Assembly: GCF_000003815.2 (NCBI RefSeq)
Contig: NC_049982.1
Span: 4,361,259 to 4,425,258, forward strand
Direction: 5' to 3'
DNA from: Branchiostoma floridae
Lineage: Eukaryota > Chordata > Leptocardii > Amphioxiformes > Branchiostomatidae
DNA length: 64,000 nucleotides
In this document: in pieces, positions 23,801-32,600 of the stretch
Layout: each line of letters starts with the position of its first letter
Numbering within the stretch: position 1 is the stretch's first letter
Program-made: the position numbers and the translations under genes
The notes under the pieces: generated by a model
What the model saw: the letters and a program-made list of their open reading frames with translations, nothing else
Databases searched by the model: none
Told to the model about the DNA's origin: nothing

Positions 23801-25136
23801 CACTTCTAGGGAGAATAGACTAGACTTTCTCGGTCCTCAAGTCCTGCCTTATTTCAAGAATTAATTTTTCATCAAAAGCAGTGTAATTAGGGATCAACCT
23901 TTGCTCAATGCCCAAGGGTAGCTCTGGTTTGTTTGTTTGTTTGTTGGTCCTCTGATCACCTCTACGGAGAATACTAGTAGTCTGGTCTTCCTCTGTCCTC
24001 AGGTCCTGCCTTATTTCAAGAAATCAATATTTTTCTAAAAAGCATTGTAAGATAAGAGATCAAACTTTTAGATGCTTGTTCAATGCCCACTACCAAGGAT
24101 AGTGTGGCTTACATGTAGCTTGGAGGCAATCACAACTTTTGGACACGAGATCGGTATATATATCTTTACAGGATTTGAACCAATACCAGGTTCTGGCTTC
24201 TTTGCCAAATACCACTATAGCTGTATATTAGGTATGGTGCACGGCTTCAAGTGCTTTGATATAAGATTTGTAACACAGTATAAATACTATGTTTCAGGAT
24301 GACTGGTGCTGCTATGTGCAGAGTGTGCGGAGGGCCAAGAAACTCAAAATCAACGAGTTCAGCGAGGAGTTCTCTGTGGACCATGCTGAAGGATCAGAGG
24401 TGAGTGTGGTATAAACTACAAAAATAACTGTTACTGTAACAGTAGTTAAATGCAGTATTAAGTTTTTCCTCCCTTTTTAGTAGCCTGGTTTCTTATTGTA
24501 TGCTCAGCTGTATTCTGCTTCTCAGCAGTTAGTTTCCTCTGTGGTAGACATTGTGCCGAAAGACCCTTTGCAATAGCCTTTGGTGCCTCATGACTAAATG
24601 CTTACTTTTACAAAATATTCGAACAACAAAGTTTTTAGTTTTATACTGTAGTAGTAATAGTAGTAGTATCTGGTTTGATAAAAATATGTATCAAATCGGC
24701 TTTGCAGTAAAAACTGAATTTCACAGAGATTTACAATCGACTTACACTGTAAAACTAGCGCAACGTTATCAATACGACATGAAACTGTGTATTACAATAT
24801 GTACAAATAACATCTGCTCATAAGTTTGTACTTTGCGAGTGCTTTAGAGCCATACAATGTAGCCGCAGGTTGTCTCTTTTCAACCCGGTAAACCTCATCT
24901 TGGAGTTCTCTAGTTTGTTATATTGGATGTTGATCAGGCTAAGATTGATTTTATAACATCTTTCTTCCCATCTAACATAATTGTTTTCATCTCCCCAGCT
25001 GAGGTCCAACATGTACCACATGCTGACGGACTCGGCGAGTGAGAAGGCCCGGGAGCGTATCCAGGCGGCGAGCTTCAGGTTCCTGCACTGTGCTGAGGAA
25101 CTCATCCGAGCCACACGGCTCTTCACTTACTCATAG
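11849..25136 (+). CDS. DNAI7: Dynein axonemal intermediate chain 7 (CASC1), 5' incomplete
   Basis: Cytoplasmic/ciliary protein needed for axonemal dynein complexes. Twelve exons fit with matching phases: 11849-11989, 12488-12634, 14161-14264, 15514-15814, 16214-16358, 17984-18090, 18682-18848, 22077-22166, 22545-22616, 23581-23730, 24298-24399, 24999-25136 (stop TAG). Family marks: WERYMKCDGSPDP and INTYMSLW at the start, LDDITLMLWANL, an acidic Glu/Asp/Lys linker in exon 4, VAFYEEPQPARW with GKHWRLDG, PFQSWEIRPRG, AGVNIFPEPDS, FAFSWSKWN, and RLFTYS at the C-terminus, as in the human protein. About 554 residues are visible. The N-terminal coiled coil (~90-100 residues) is not found. A conserved central block expected between exons 4 and 5 is also missing and may lie in the N gap. 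Exon 5 is one base short, which breaks the frame in this assembly. Four exon edges are copied in tandem nearby. Confidence 0.9.
12006..12346. mobile_element. MITE of the CAGGGCTCGAAAT family, CTGCACC motif
   Basis: 341 bp in DNAI7 intron 1, starting 16 bases after the splice donor. Termini CAGGGCTCGAAATAC and GTATTTCGAGCCCTG, with TTTTAT directly repeated at both sides (12000-12005, 12347-12352). Many CTGCACC/GGTGCAG motifs lie near the ends, replacing the GTGCACC of the relative at 6195. Confidence 0.75.
12866..13115 (+). repeat. Tandem copies of the 3' edge of DNAI7 exon 2
   Basis: The exon 2 tail and its donor (12591-12654) recur at 12893-12957, with CTGGATGAGGCCACTGTGGA and donor AAG|GTGTGA. 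Truncated copies follow near 12985, 13035 and 13079. Each begins with the spacer AACTGTCAAACTTGTACAGT (starts 12868, 12957, 13006, 13055). Exonic and intronic sequence were duplicated together. Confidence 0.85.
13116..14160. other. DNAI7 intron 2, remainder
   Basis: No exon seen. A stretch near 13395-13500 (gttcaaatcc, then ggcactgtacagctacagtt) resembles the SINE body, and related pieces occur at 14750-14820. Otherwise unremarkable. Confidence 0.35.
14301..14653. repeat. Foldback (inverted repeat) element in DNAI7 intron 3
   Basis: The left arm (about 14301-14440) and right arm (about 14490-14653) are inverse copies: ttctggagaaac...cctaacca on the left matches tggttagg...tttctccagaa on the right, and ggtgccagataacc matches ggttatctggcacc around the centre. 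No clear target duplication. It is probably a decayed MITE. Confidence 0.7.
15150..15465. mobile_element. MITE of the CAGTGCTTGAAATA family, TTGCAAC motif (decayed)
   Basis: Left 'atgctcaaaatactttt', right 'gcaagtgtgcaagtgggtat' and 'ttggagcac'. Internally it has repeated GGTTGC-type motifs. Relatives with the same layout lie at 31518-31876, 38597-38935 and 42485-42820. It ends just before DNAI7 exon 4. Confidence 0.55.
15995..16094. other. Assembly gap (100 N) in DNAI7 intron 4
   Basis: Exactly 100 N, the usual placeholder for a gap of unknown size. A fragment at 15838-15905 beside it belongs to the repeat family of 46432-47016. A DNAI7 exon may be hidden here. Confidence 0.9.
16289..17262 (+). 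repeat. Seven tandem copies of the 3' edge of DNAI7 exon 5
   Basis: Unit of about 136-179 bp holding the exon 5 tail (encoding PPAPVQPTYITPPVGVTIK), its splice donor and a G-rich intron piece (ggaggggagggggaacagg). Donors stand at 16359, 16505, 16655, 16797, 16935, 17071 and 17250; five are GTAAGG or GTAAGA and two are GCAAGG (GC donors). The first unit, which continues the real exon, reads GCGGCCCACCCG where later units have GCGGCTCCACCCG, so it is one base short. Confidence 0.85.
17272..17535 (+). mobile_element. SINE-like element, tRNA head
   Basis: Head with GGGTTCAAATCC (box B-like), then 'cttgagaaaggcactttta', matching the body of the element at 946-1414. It lies in DNAI7 intron 5. Confidence 0.55.
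17536..17983. other. DNAI7 intron 5, remainder
   Basis: No exon or named repeat recognised before exon 6 at 17984. Confidence 0.3.
18849..19380. other. DNAI7 intron 7, left part
   Basis: Contains a (TGAT)n-like simple repeat at 18860-18975; nothing else recognised before the LINE. Confidence 0.4.
19381..21871 (-). mobile_element. 5'-truncated non-LTR retrotransposon (CR1/L2-like) with a gap
   Basis: Minus-strand reverse transcriptase in DNAI7 intron 7. Visible motifs: KAPGPDNIPLKLL (near 21790), PISLT, DFSKAF, QGTLLGPILF, the catalytic YVDD (near 21140), and the C-terminal RPILEYAAPAWSPGL followed by RIQRRACRIILG, typical of CR1/L2-type elements. The endonuclease half is absent, so the copy is 5' truncated. 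A frame change between 21543 and 21590 splits the ORF. The 3' end has a short repeat (TTCAAAAGTCACTCA twice, 19381-19420) rather than poly(A). 849 N (19675-20523) interrupt the ORF, flanked on both sides by the same ~140 bp. Confidence 0.85.
19675..20523. other. Assembly gap (849 N) with duplicated flanks
   Basis: The bases just left (about 19538-19674) and just right (20524-20660) of the gap are the same sequence with one visible difference (gtgcatgg/gtgcaagg). The two contig ends probably overlap, so the gap may be false. Confidence 0.85.
22795..23580 (+). repeat. Array of six decayed copies of the 5' edge of DNAI7 exon 10
   Basis: Copies begin at 22795, 22982, 23078, 23163, 23292 and 23416, before the genuine exon at 23581. 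Each has a pyrimidine tract plus CAG acceptor followed by a variant of GATGAGGAGGCAGAGATGCT. The fourth keeps the first ~57 bases of the exon almost unchanged. They then run into a common spacer (agtttcacccagaaggctt, aagagatgaaaacat). The copies contain stops or lose frame, so they are unlikely to be used as full exons. Confidence 0.85.
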
Positions 25137-25237
25137 ACAACTATCTACCCCCTGAATTAATGGTTGGGTCTGTTTCTGACATTCTATCAGCTGTATGGTG
25201 GGCTATTCCATCAGAACAATAGGGAGGGTAATTTAAA

Positions 25238-25390
25238 ATTACAAACTTCATGTTCCTGCACTGTGCCAGGGAGCTCATCCGGGCCACAAGGTTCTACACT
25301 TACTCATAAACACCTATCCCCCTTGAATAAATGGTTGGGTCCATTTCTGACATTCCATCAGCTGTGTAGTGGGCTATTACATTAGGAGAA
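25238..25390 (+). repeat. Copy of the DNAI7 terminal exon end and 3' flank
   Basis: Repeats 25068-25215: the phrases TTCATGTTCCTGCACTGTGC, GAGCTCATCCGGGCCACA and ACTTACTCATAA match the last coding bases, stop and start of the 3' UTR. A tandem duplication across the gene end. Confidence 0.85.
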
Positions 25391-25961
25391 TGGGAAGGAT
25401 GATTTGATTGATGAATTATAGGATACTGGGGTGAAATGGAGTGTGTATACATTGCTGGAAATTAGATTTAGTGTACAGTTTAAGAGATATGTTTTCCCAG
25501 TTACAAACTCTTCTCACCATCAAGTTCTTGTGTTTGTTACTGTAACAGTAACAGTAACATGTACATACTAGTAAGCTTAACACCTGCAACAGCTTAATTT
25601 TGGGGTGTTGGAGAGGGGTTGTTATTTGAGAACTTCAAGTGAGTTTTTATTATAAGAAGTTTGCAGACGGACGTATTGTGATCGATCGTAACAAAGCACT
25701 GCTGTAAGAGAATTCAGTGTATATGCTATGTGGACATATAGATGTATGTCATTATTCTACTGAAGCTTAATGTTAATAGCACATTATTAACACATGTAAA
25801 TGTAGTTTCAGAAGTAGTAAGTTCAATTGTCAAGCTGTTAATTGACTTAATTGCTGTGGAGATGTTTATATTCAGAACATTGTGATATTGATATTCTATA
25901 ATATTTACTGAAAGTTGAATTCTTGAGTTGAAGTTTATACTGCTTGCCTGACTTGGATGTA

Positions 25962-25967
25962 AATAAA
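25962..25967 (+). terminator. Candidate poly(A) signal of DNAI7
   Basis: AATAAA about 830 bases after the stop codon, the clearest signal in the 3' flank. Confidence 0.5.
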
Positions 25968-28900
25968 TTATCGTTCAGTCACTGACTTGGTTAAAGTTGT
26001 CTGATGTTCTTTTTTTTTGTATAAATATATACTAGAGAGTAAATCATTTTGAGTCCTGTTGACCGTTTTCTAATATTCTTATCAAATGGTTGCTTTGAAA
26101 GAATGAGTTATGGTCTATAATCCACACTTATGGCTCTTAACTTGAAAGTTCATCTGAAGTCATTCAGAGTCGAAGTTGCATTGTGATTTGCAACACAAAA
26201 GTCTTTCATCCCTTTATGAGAATGGTTAAATGACTTGAACACATAAAACATCTTGACACTGAACTCCACACACTTTTTTTTATTACACTGGAAGTCTAAC
26301 ATCATTTGCATTGTTCAACACTTCATATCAAATACTGATAATTTTGTTACACCTTACACCAGTATCAATGTAACGTCAGTTCACCAGTCAGTTTGCGGGG
26401 TAACCTATATCCATTACCAGTCAGTTTGCGGGGTAACCTATATCCATTGTATTTAGAACATCATGTTTAGGATTACCAATTCAACGAAAGGTTTCAAACT
26501 GTAATATTTTCAAAAAAGTTTGAGACTACCATCTGTCCTCCTAACATTCCTAAATACCCTGCTTTTAAAAACAACTAGCGTTAATAATCATAAATACTAC
26601 ACTGGACTTAAGTGTTGTCACCTACATGTACATTATGAAATCTCCAAGCAGATGTTGTGCGCTAAATTGTAAGTTAACGTTTTCCAGGCAGTTTGATAAA
26701 GAAAAGTAGCCTCTACCAGGCTCCGTGGATCGTTGGTCTAAATGTAGAAATTGGACAATGTCAAGTAAAGTCACGTGGTGAAGACAATATTTTTGCTGGC
26801 CGGCCAACTCCCCTAGCGTACTATTGACTCTATTTGTTGTCCAATTTCTACAATTAGACCACCGATCCATGGAGCCTGGTAGAGGCTAAAAGAAAGGGGC
26901 AGCTCATAAAATGTAACAATCTAGCCCCCAACATTTCCTTGGAAATGACACATCACCCTTTTCGTACATATATTAACATCTTCCCACCTTTGATAAAACA
27001 TTTGCTTCATCAAAATTTGATCCAAGGCCTCCACACAAATAAACCACATTCCATTTGTCTCTAAAAACATTCACTGGCCAGGAATAGAACAAGTACATGT
27101 GTACCTAAAAATAACATATGATTCAAAATGTCAGCAACAAATTATTTGTCATATTGGTAAAATACAACCCTTATAATATACATGAGCACCTTAGTTGACA
27201 AATCTATAGCTAATAGTGTTGATCATATAAAACTGTTTCACAAGTCTGAGTGCAAAGCAGAAACAAACAAGGTAGAAAAAACTATTATAGCAAGGAAGAT
27301 ATGTTTGAAGGTACATGTATTAGCTTCAATTTCTTTCCACAACAATATTGGAGCAGTATCGAAAGAAATTTATGATGATAATCGAAAGACATTTACCTTC
27401 ATACGAAAATAAAAGCTGATGCTGACTGTATTCAATTCTATATATTATTATATATATCATCATATCAATTTATCATATTTGACAATGTTACACTTTGGCT
27501 ATGTACAATGTACAATACTTAGTTTGAACTTCATTCCAATCCTCGGTCTCCTAAGTGTAGGACTGTGCAAAGTTGTTAATAACACTGGTTTCCTAGCAAA
27601 TGTTGTTACACAAGCTGGAAAACGTTCAACATTAGTTAAGGCATCTTTCACAGACGTGGAATGCTTAATTTTACACAATGTACACTAAGTGTAGAGTACA
27701 TTTATAAGGCAAGTGCTGATTTAGGCATTTTTAAGTAGTACAAATTAAAAAGTCTGATAATTTTTCTAGTGTTACATGTACACACATGTAACAAGGCAAG
27801 CATAGTTATAGTCTTTTTGTTCAACAAGGCACTTACATACTGACTTACATACACTTTGGGCCTTCCATGAGTGCTGGCCCTCATTGTTGGGGGGAGTGCT
27901 GATTTGCCATTTTCAGCATACGGGCCAGGTTCTTTACATCTTACTGATGAGGGGCTTATAGTATCGAAAATCCTTTCAATGAAAAAGGTCATATGGCTAC
28001 ATGCATGATCTACAGTAGGTAAAAGTGAAGCACATGAAAGGAAAATTTTAAGGACTTAAAAATTCTAAGGACTTAAAAACCTCTTGTGCACAGAATGACA
28101 TGCACTGAGCTTTGAGATTTGTTCAGCAAGGCACAGAAGGTAACAATAAGCATTAAAGGCATAGCTTGTGTGTGTCGTATACTCATCATCTCACACATAC
28201 TCCTATTACTTGTCTACAAAATGTACTTTTTTCAATGCTCCCTGCAGTAAGTACATATCCCCCTAAATCTAGACAATGTCATATTTTTTTCCATCCCAGA
28301 TGTGACAATTCTGCATATACTTACTTTCCATCCGACCAGTAGCCAGAATTTCTGTCACCCCAATCAAACGTGAAAATAAATATTTGAGTTTGAGCTTCAA
28401 ACTAAAAGTACAATTCATAACATGAATAGCTTGGTGTCTAAAGAAGTAACGTGAAACGAAAACTTTGTAACTCAAATACTCTAAAATGCTGAAATGTTCG
28501 CGGTAGTTTTATGTTCGTGGTTTTCCCGGTGGCCACTTCACCACAAAAATTTTTCTATTAAGGTATGAGACTACAGTTTTTGGTGCTACTGCTAACTCAA
28601 AACCACCGTGGACGCTCCATTTTCCTGCTATTGTAAAAGTAAATTCCTACGAACTTTAATGAATTTACAGTAACTTACAGGTACTTGCAGCAGTTTCCTG
28701 AAAAATTAATACATGTACTGGCATATAATCAATCAAAAATTGATACTGGCAATGCCGCATATAGATTATAGTCCTAGACATTAGTCTTTCTTTGGTCTTT
28801 CAACTCACGTGCATGGTGTATATCCACACTTATGGCTCTTAACTTGAAAATTCATCTGTGATGGTCGAAGTCATTCTGAGTCAAAGTTGAATGGTAATTT

Positions 28901-29266
28901 GCAACATAAAAATTTGACTTACCAGTCCATCATCCCTTTAACAGATGTTTAACAGATGGGGGGGGGGGCACCACAGACATACTTTCTACTTAAGACATAC
29001 TTTCTACTTAAGACAATCCACTGCTCACTCTAGTCATGTGTAGAATAACCATAATGGTAAATCACAGAAAATGTGAATGGAAATGTTCATTCCTTGACAA
29101 AGACTGGAGTTTGAAAGAACGGAAAATGTGAGTAAGCCGAAATTTTGAATTGGAAATTACAGTTCCACTTTGACTCAGAATAAGGACTTCATAGTTTGAT
29201 TACCCTGCAACCTGAGGACAATACATTTTCTGTAACCTTAGATGCTAAAATAACACGTAACAAAAC
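25968..29266. other. Spacer between convergent DNAI7 and choline kinase
   Basis: No coding segment recognised. It includes a MITE at 26706-26887 and a duplicated phrase 'cagtcagtttgcggggtaac' at 26384 and 26419. TTTATT near 26279 (AATAAA on the minus strand) could be a distant poly(A) signal for choline kinase. Confidence 0.35.
26706..26887. mobile_element. Short MITE with ~52-bp inverted repeats, TAGCCT termini
   Basis: 182 bp. The left TAGCCTCTACCAGGCTCCGT and the inverse of the right end TAGCCTCTACCAGGCTCCAT agree, and similarity continues for about 50 bases. Flanks AAAGAAAAG and AAAGAAAGG look like a 9-bp target duplication with one change. Resembles the elements at 32997, 38070, 44960 and 63245. 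Confidence 0.75.
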
Positions 29267-29639
29267 CAGGGCTCGAAATTCATTTTGGGGAATAGGTGCA
29301 CTGGTGAACCCAACCTAGAAAGTTGGGTGCACCAAAATATTTTTGGGTGCACCACATAAAATAAAGTAGAATATCAGAATAACCTAATTGCAAACCTACT
29401 AAATTAGTAATTTAAACGGAGCTCTTCAGAAATCGGAAGTACTATGACAGTCATCTTATTATCTTTCTAACACATAGATGTCAAGAATATGGTGTTTACT
29501 TAGTATACTGACATCTTAACATACATAAGCCTATGGAAATATTTGGGTGTGCACCCTGTGCACCCACAGAAAATAATTGGGTGCACAGCTCCAATTTTGG
29601 TGCACCTGGGTGCACAAAACCCCAGTATTTCAAGCCCTG
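29267..29639. mobile_element. MITE of the CAGGGCTCGAAAT family, GTGCACC motif
   Basis: Starts CAGGGCTCGAAATTC and ends CAGTATTTCAAGCCCTG. Internal GGGTGCACC motifs as in 6195-6559, in inverse orientation. It ends 35 bases from the choline kinase stop codon. Target duplication not clear. Confidence 0.7.
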
Positions 29640-29673
29640 AAAGCCAATTGTCAACATTTGATACGAATCATCC

Positions 29674-32600
29674 TCATAACCCGGCATGTTTCCTGTTACA
29701 GGTAAGGTTCTTCTTCATCTCGAAGTACCAGTCGAAGCGAGCCAGCGCATACTCCAGGAACCCGAAGCTTATGTGGCTCATGTAGGCCTGTGCTATGGAC
29801 CACAGGCTCCACCAGTAGTGGGACACCAGCGCGAACCTCTCAACCTCCTGTAGTATCGCATCCCGGTCGGCGGAGACATCGCCGCTCTCCGAGAGGTAGG
29901 CCTCGATGAGATGGAGCTGCTGCTTCCGCGAGGGCCAGGCCAGGCGGTCGATGGTGAAGTGAGGCCACTTGGGGTGTGTGTAGTCCATGGCCCACTCGCA
30001 GAAGTGGTTAGCGAACTCGCAGCCGCGGTAGTTGTAGGCGCTGTACTCGTAGTCGATGACGGTGACCCTGTCGTCGGTGGGGGCCGCCCCGTCCTTGTCG
30101 TCCACTAGGATGTTCCCCTCTTGCAGGTCGTTGTGGCAGAAGACAACAGGGGAGTGGGTGTCTTCTATCAGCCTGGGAGGGTCAGAATAGGAGACATGAA
30201 GTATTAAGTCTATCAGACAATGCGAAAATGCTTAATTATACAGTCAGGCTTTTCATTTGACGTCATCTACGTAATGTTGGATTACAGTGCACATCTGTAA
30301 AATGCACCAGGATGTTCCTCTCCTGCAGGTCGTTGTGGCAGAAGACAACAGGAGAGTGGGTATCTTCTATCAGTCTGGGCGGGGAGTCAGAAATGGAGAC
30401 ATCAAGTTTTAAGTTTATCACACAATGTGAAAATGCTTAATATACGCCTGCTTTTCATTTGATGTCATCAGCGCCATGTCGGATTATAGTGCACATCTGC
30501 AAAATGCATGAAGATGCTACTGCTCAATCCAAGTACATGCCAACATGGTCGGTAAGGTATTCAAATTAATACAGGGTTTACAGGGTCTGGGAAACTGTTT
30601 GTGACTTTGTTTTTGTGAATATATTTTGTGACTATCCAAAGAAAGAAAATTTTTAGGAATCTGATTAAAAAGATAAGCTTTGGGCTGTCAAACTACATTT
30701 TTGAACCCCAATTATCATCCTTCGTAATTGTGACATTTCTGGAGGAAAAAGCTCCCTCTACCAACCTGAGAATGAACTGCAGCTCTGCTTCCAGGTTGTA
30801 AGACAGGAGCTGCTTCAGCTGCTGAGACTTGGTCTCGTCCTTGAAGGAGATGTTGTTCAGGATGTTGCTGAGGTAGCTGCAAACAAGAGAAGACAAAAAA
30901 TATTATTAAGAACGAATCAAAGCCAGAAATGATTTGTATGTGTCACTCACAGCTTTACTGAGAGCTATTGATCACAACTGAATGCGCAACAAAGCCAGAA
31001 ACCAATATACATTTTTGCAAAAACAGGACAAATTACACCATAAGCAGTTGCTTGAGTATGGCAATCTTATTACCTGAATGTCTAGCCTTCATCAACAAGA
31101 ATTGTTGAAATTGCAGACTGCATTGATTATAACTTTGTAGGAAAAAAATGTAGAAACAACTTGCTATTTACCAACTATACTGAAGCTAAACCAGCTTTCA
31201 TATTAGCAGAAATTCATATTGATAATAATCATCATGCCAGGCTTTATAGATACAAAGGAAAGTATTAATAAGGATTTTGCATTGGTACTAAAATCATTAC
31301 CTTCGCCTACAAACATGTCAACCAGCGAACGCACCTTTTTAAGTGCTCAGTGAGCCACTTGGGTTCCTTACACAGAGGCATCTCCAGTCTGTGGAGCCGA
31401 GCCATCTTCCGCCCGATGATCGCAGACAGGGTGGGGTTGGACAAGTCTGCTGTGGTCAGGGTTCGGGATTCCTGTGGTATGGAAGAATAACAAAGAGTCA
31501 TTCTTGTGTCATACATTAGTATTCCAAATACTGTTTTCAGCCAAGTTGCCCAGGTGGCAACCTTAGTTTAAAGCCAGGTTGCACCGTCAACAATTCAGGT
31601 TGCCCCACTTCCAAGTTATTACTTTCTTCACATCAGCTTAGTTTATCCATTATCGTTTCTTCTAGTTACATTATACAATGGAACTAGATTACATTATACA
31701 ATGTAACTACATTTTATCCCAAAAAAATAAATACACATAGGTAGGGGACAAGCAGTGTTCCCATTGCAAAATTTCAGGTTGCTCACTGCGCTACCTGGGT
31801 TCAAAATAAAGTTGCACCAATCAAAATGTGGTTGCACTTGCAAGTGTGCAAGTGCTTATTTTGAGCACTGTACTTAGCACATGTAGCTGTACATATTCTC
31901 ACTGTCTATATCACTCTGACTCATTCAGTGTCTCATTGACACTATCACTCACTCTCTCACTCCGAAGGAACATCCATTGGCATAATACCGGCAGTGATAC
32001 TTATACCGGCTAATAACGTAAACGATGAATTTTCGGTGATACCACTAACCTTTAAACGCGAATTTCCGAGGTATGCACACTTCAGACATCCACGTATTTC
32101 AAACATTTTCAAAAAGGCTTCGATAACAGTGCATTCGAAGACAACAAGGCCAAAAGTTTTCAGTTCATTTTCGGGGCAGCCGAGCTCGTCGTGGGATGAA
32201 CACACTGTCACGTTCATCGCAAGAACCGTTGCATTATCGCCCGGATCTACGGCTGAATGGGTCAAATTGAACGTATGCCTCCATTTTCCCGCCATTTTTA
32301 ATGCTACGCCAGCAGTAAAGTTTTACGTCATAGCGGTTGTGACGGACCAAAATTAAATGAAAATTCTTGATAGTATACGCCCATTTTCTCATGACTTTTT
32401 GTATGCTCACGCAGGTTTTTGTTTTGTGCAATTACTAACAGAAAAGGAAGGAACAACAGAGGATGTATAACTATAAAGGTACTAGTACATAGCGGCTGTT
32501 AATTGTGCCATGTTTCGTTCTGCCAGTATTATTGCACCCCCTTCCAACCACACGCCCGTTCTCCGTGCAATTCCGCAGTGTGTTCCAATTACGATATCAT

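Noticed and set aside
31957-32295. Minus-strand 112-residue frame as a host gene exon
   Set aside because: It lies wholly inside an inverted-repeat element, matches no family, and the opposite strand is equally open.
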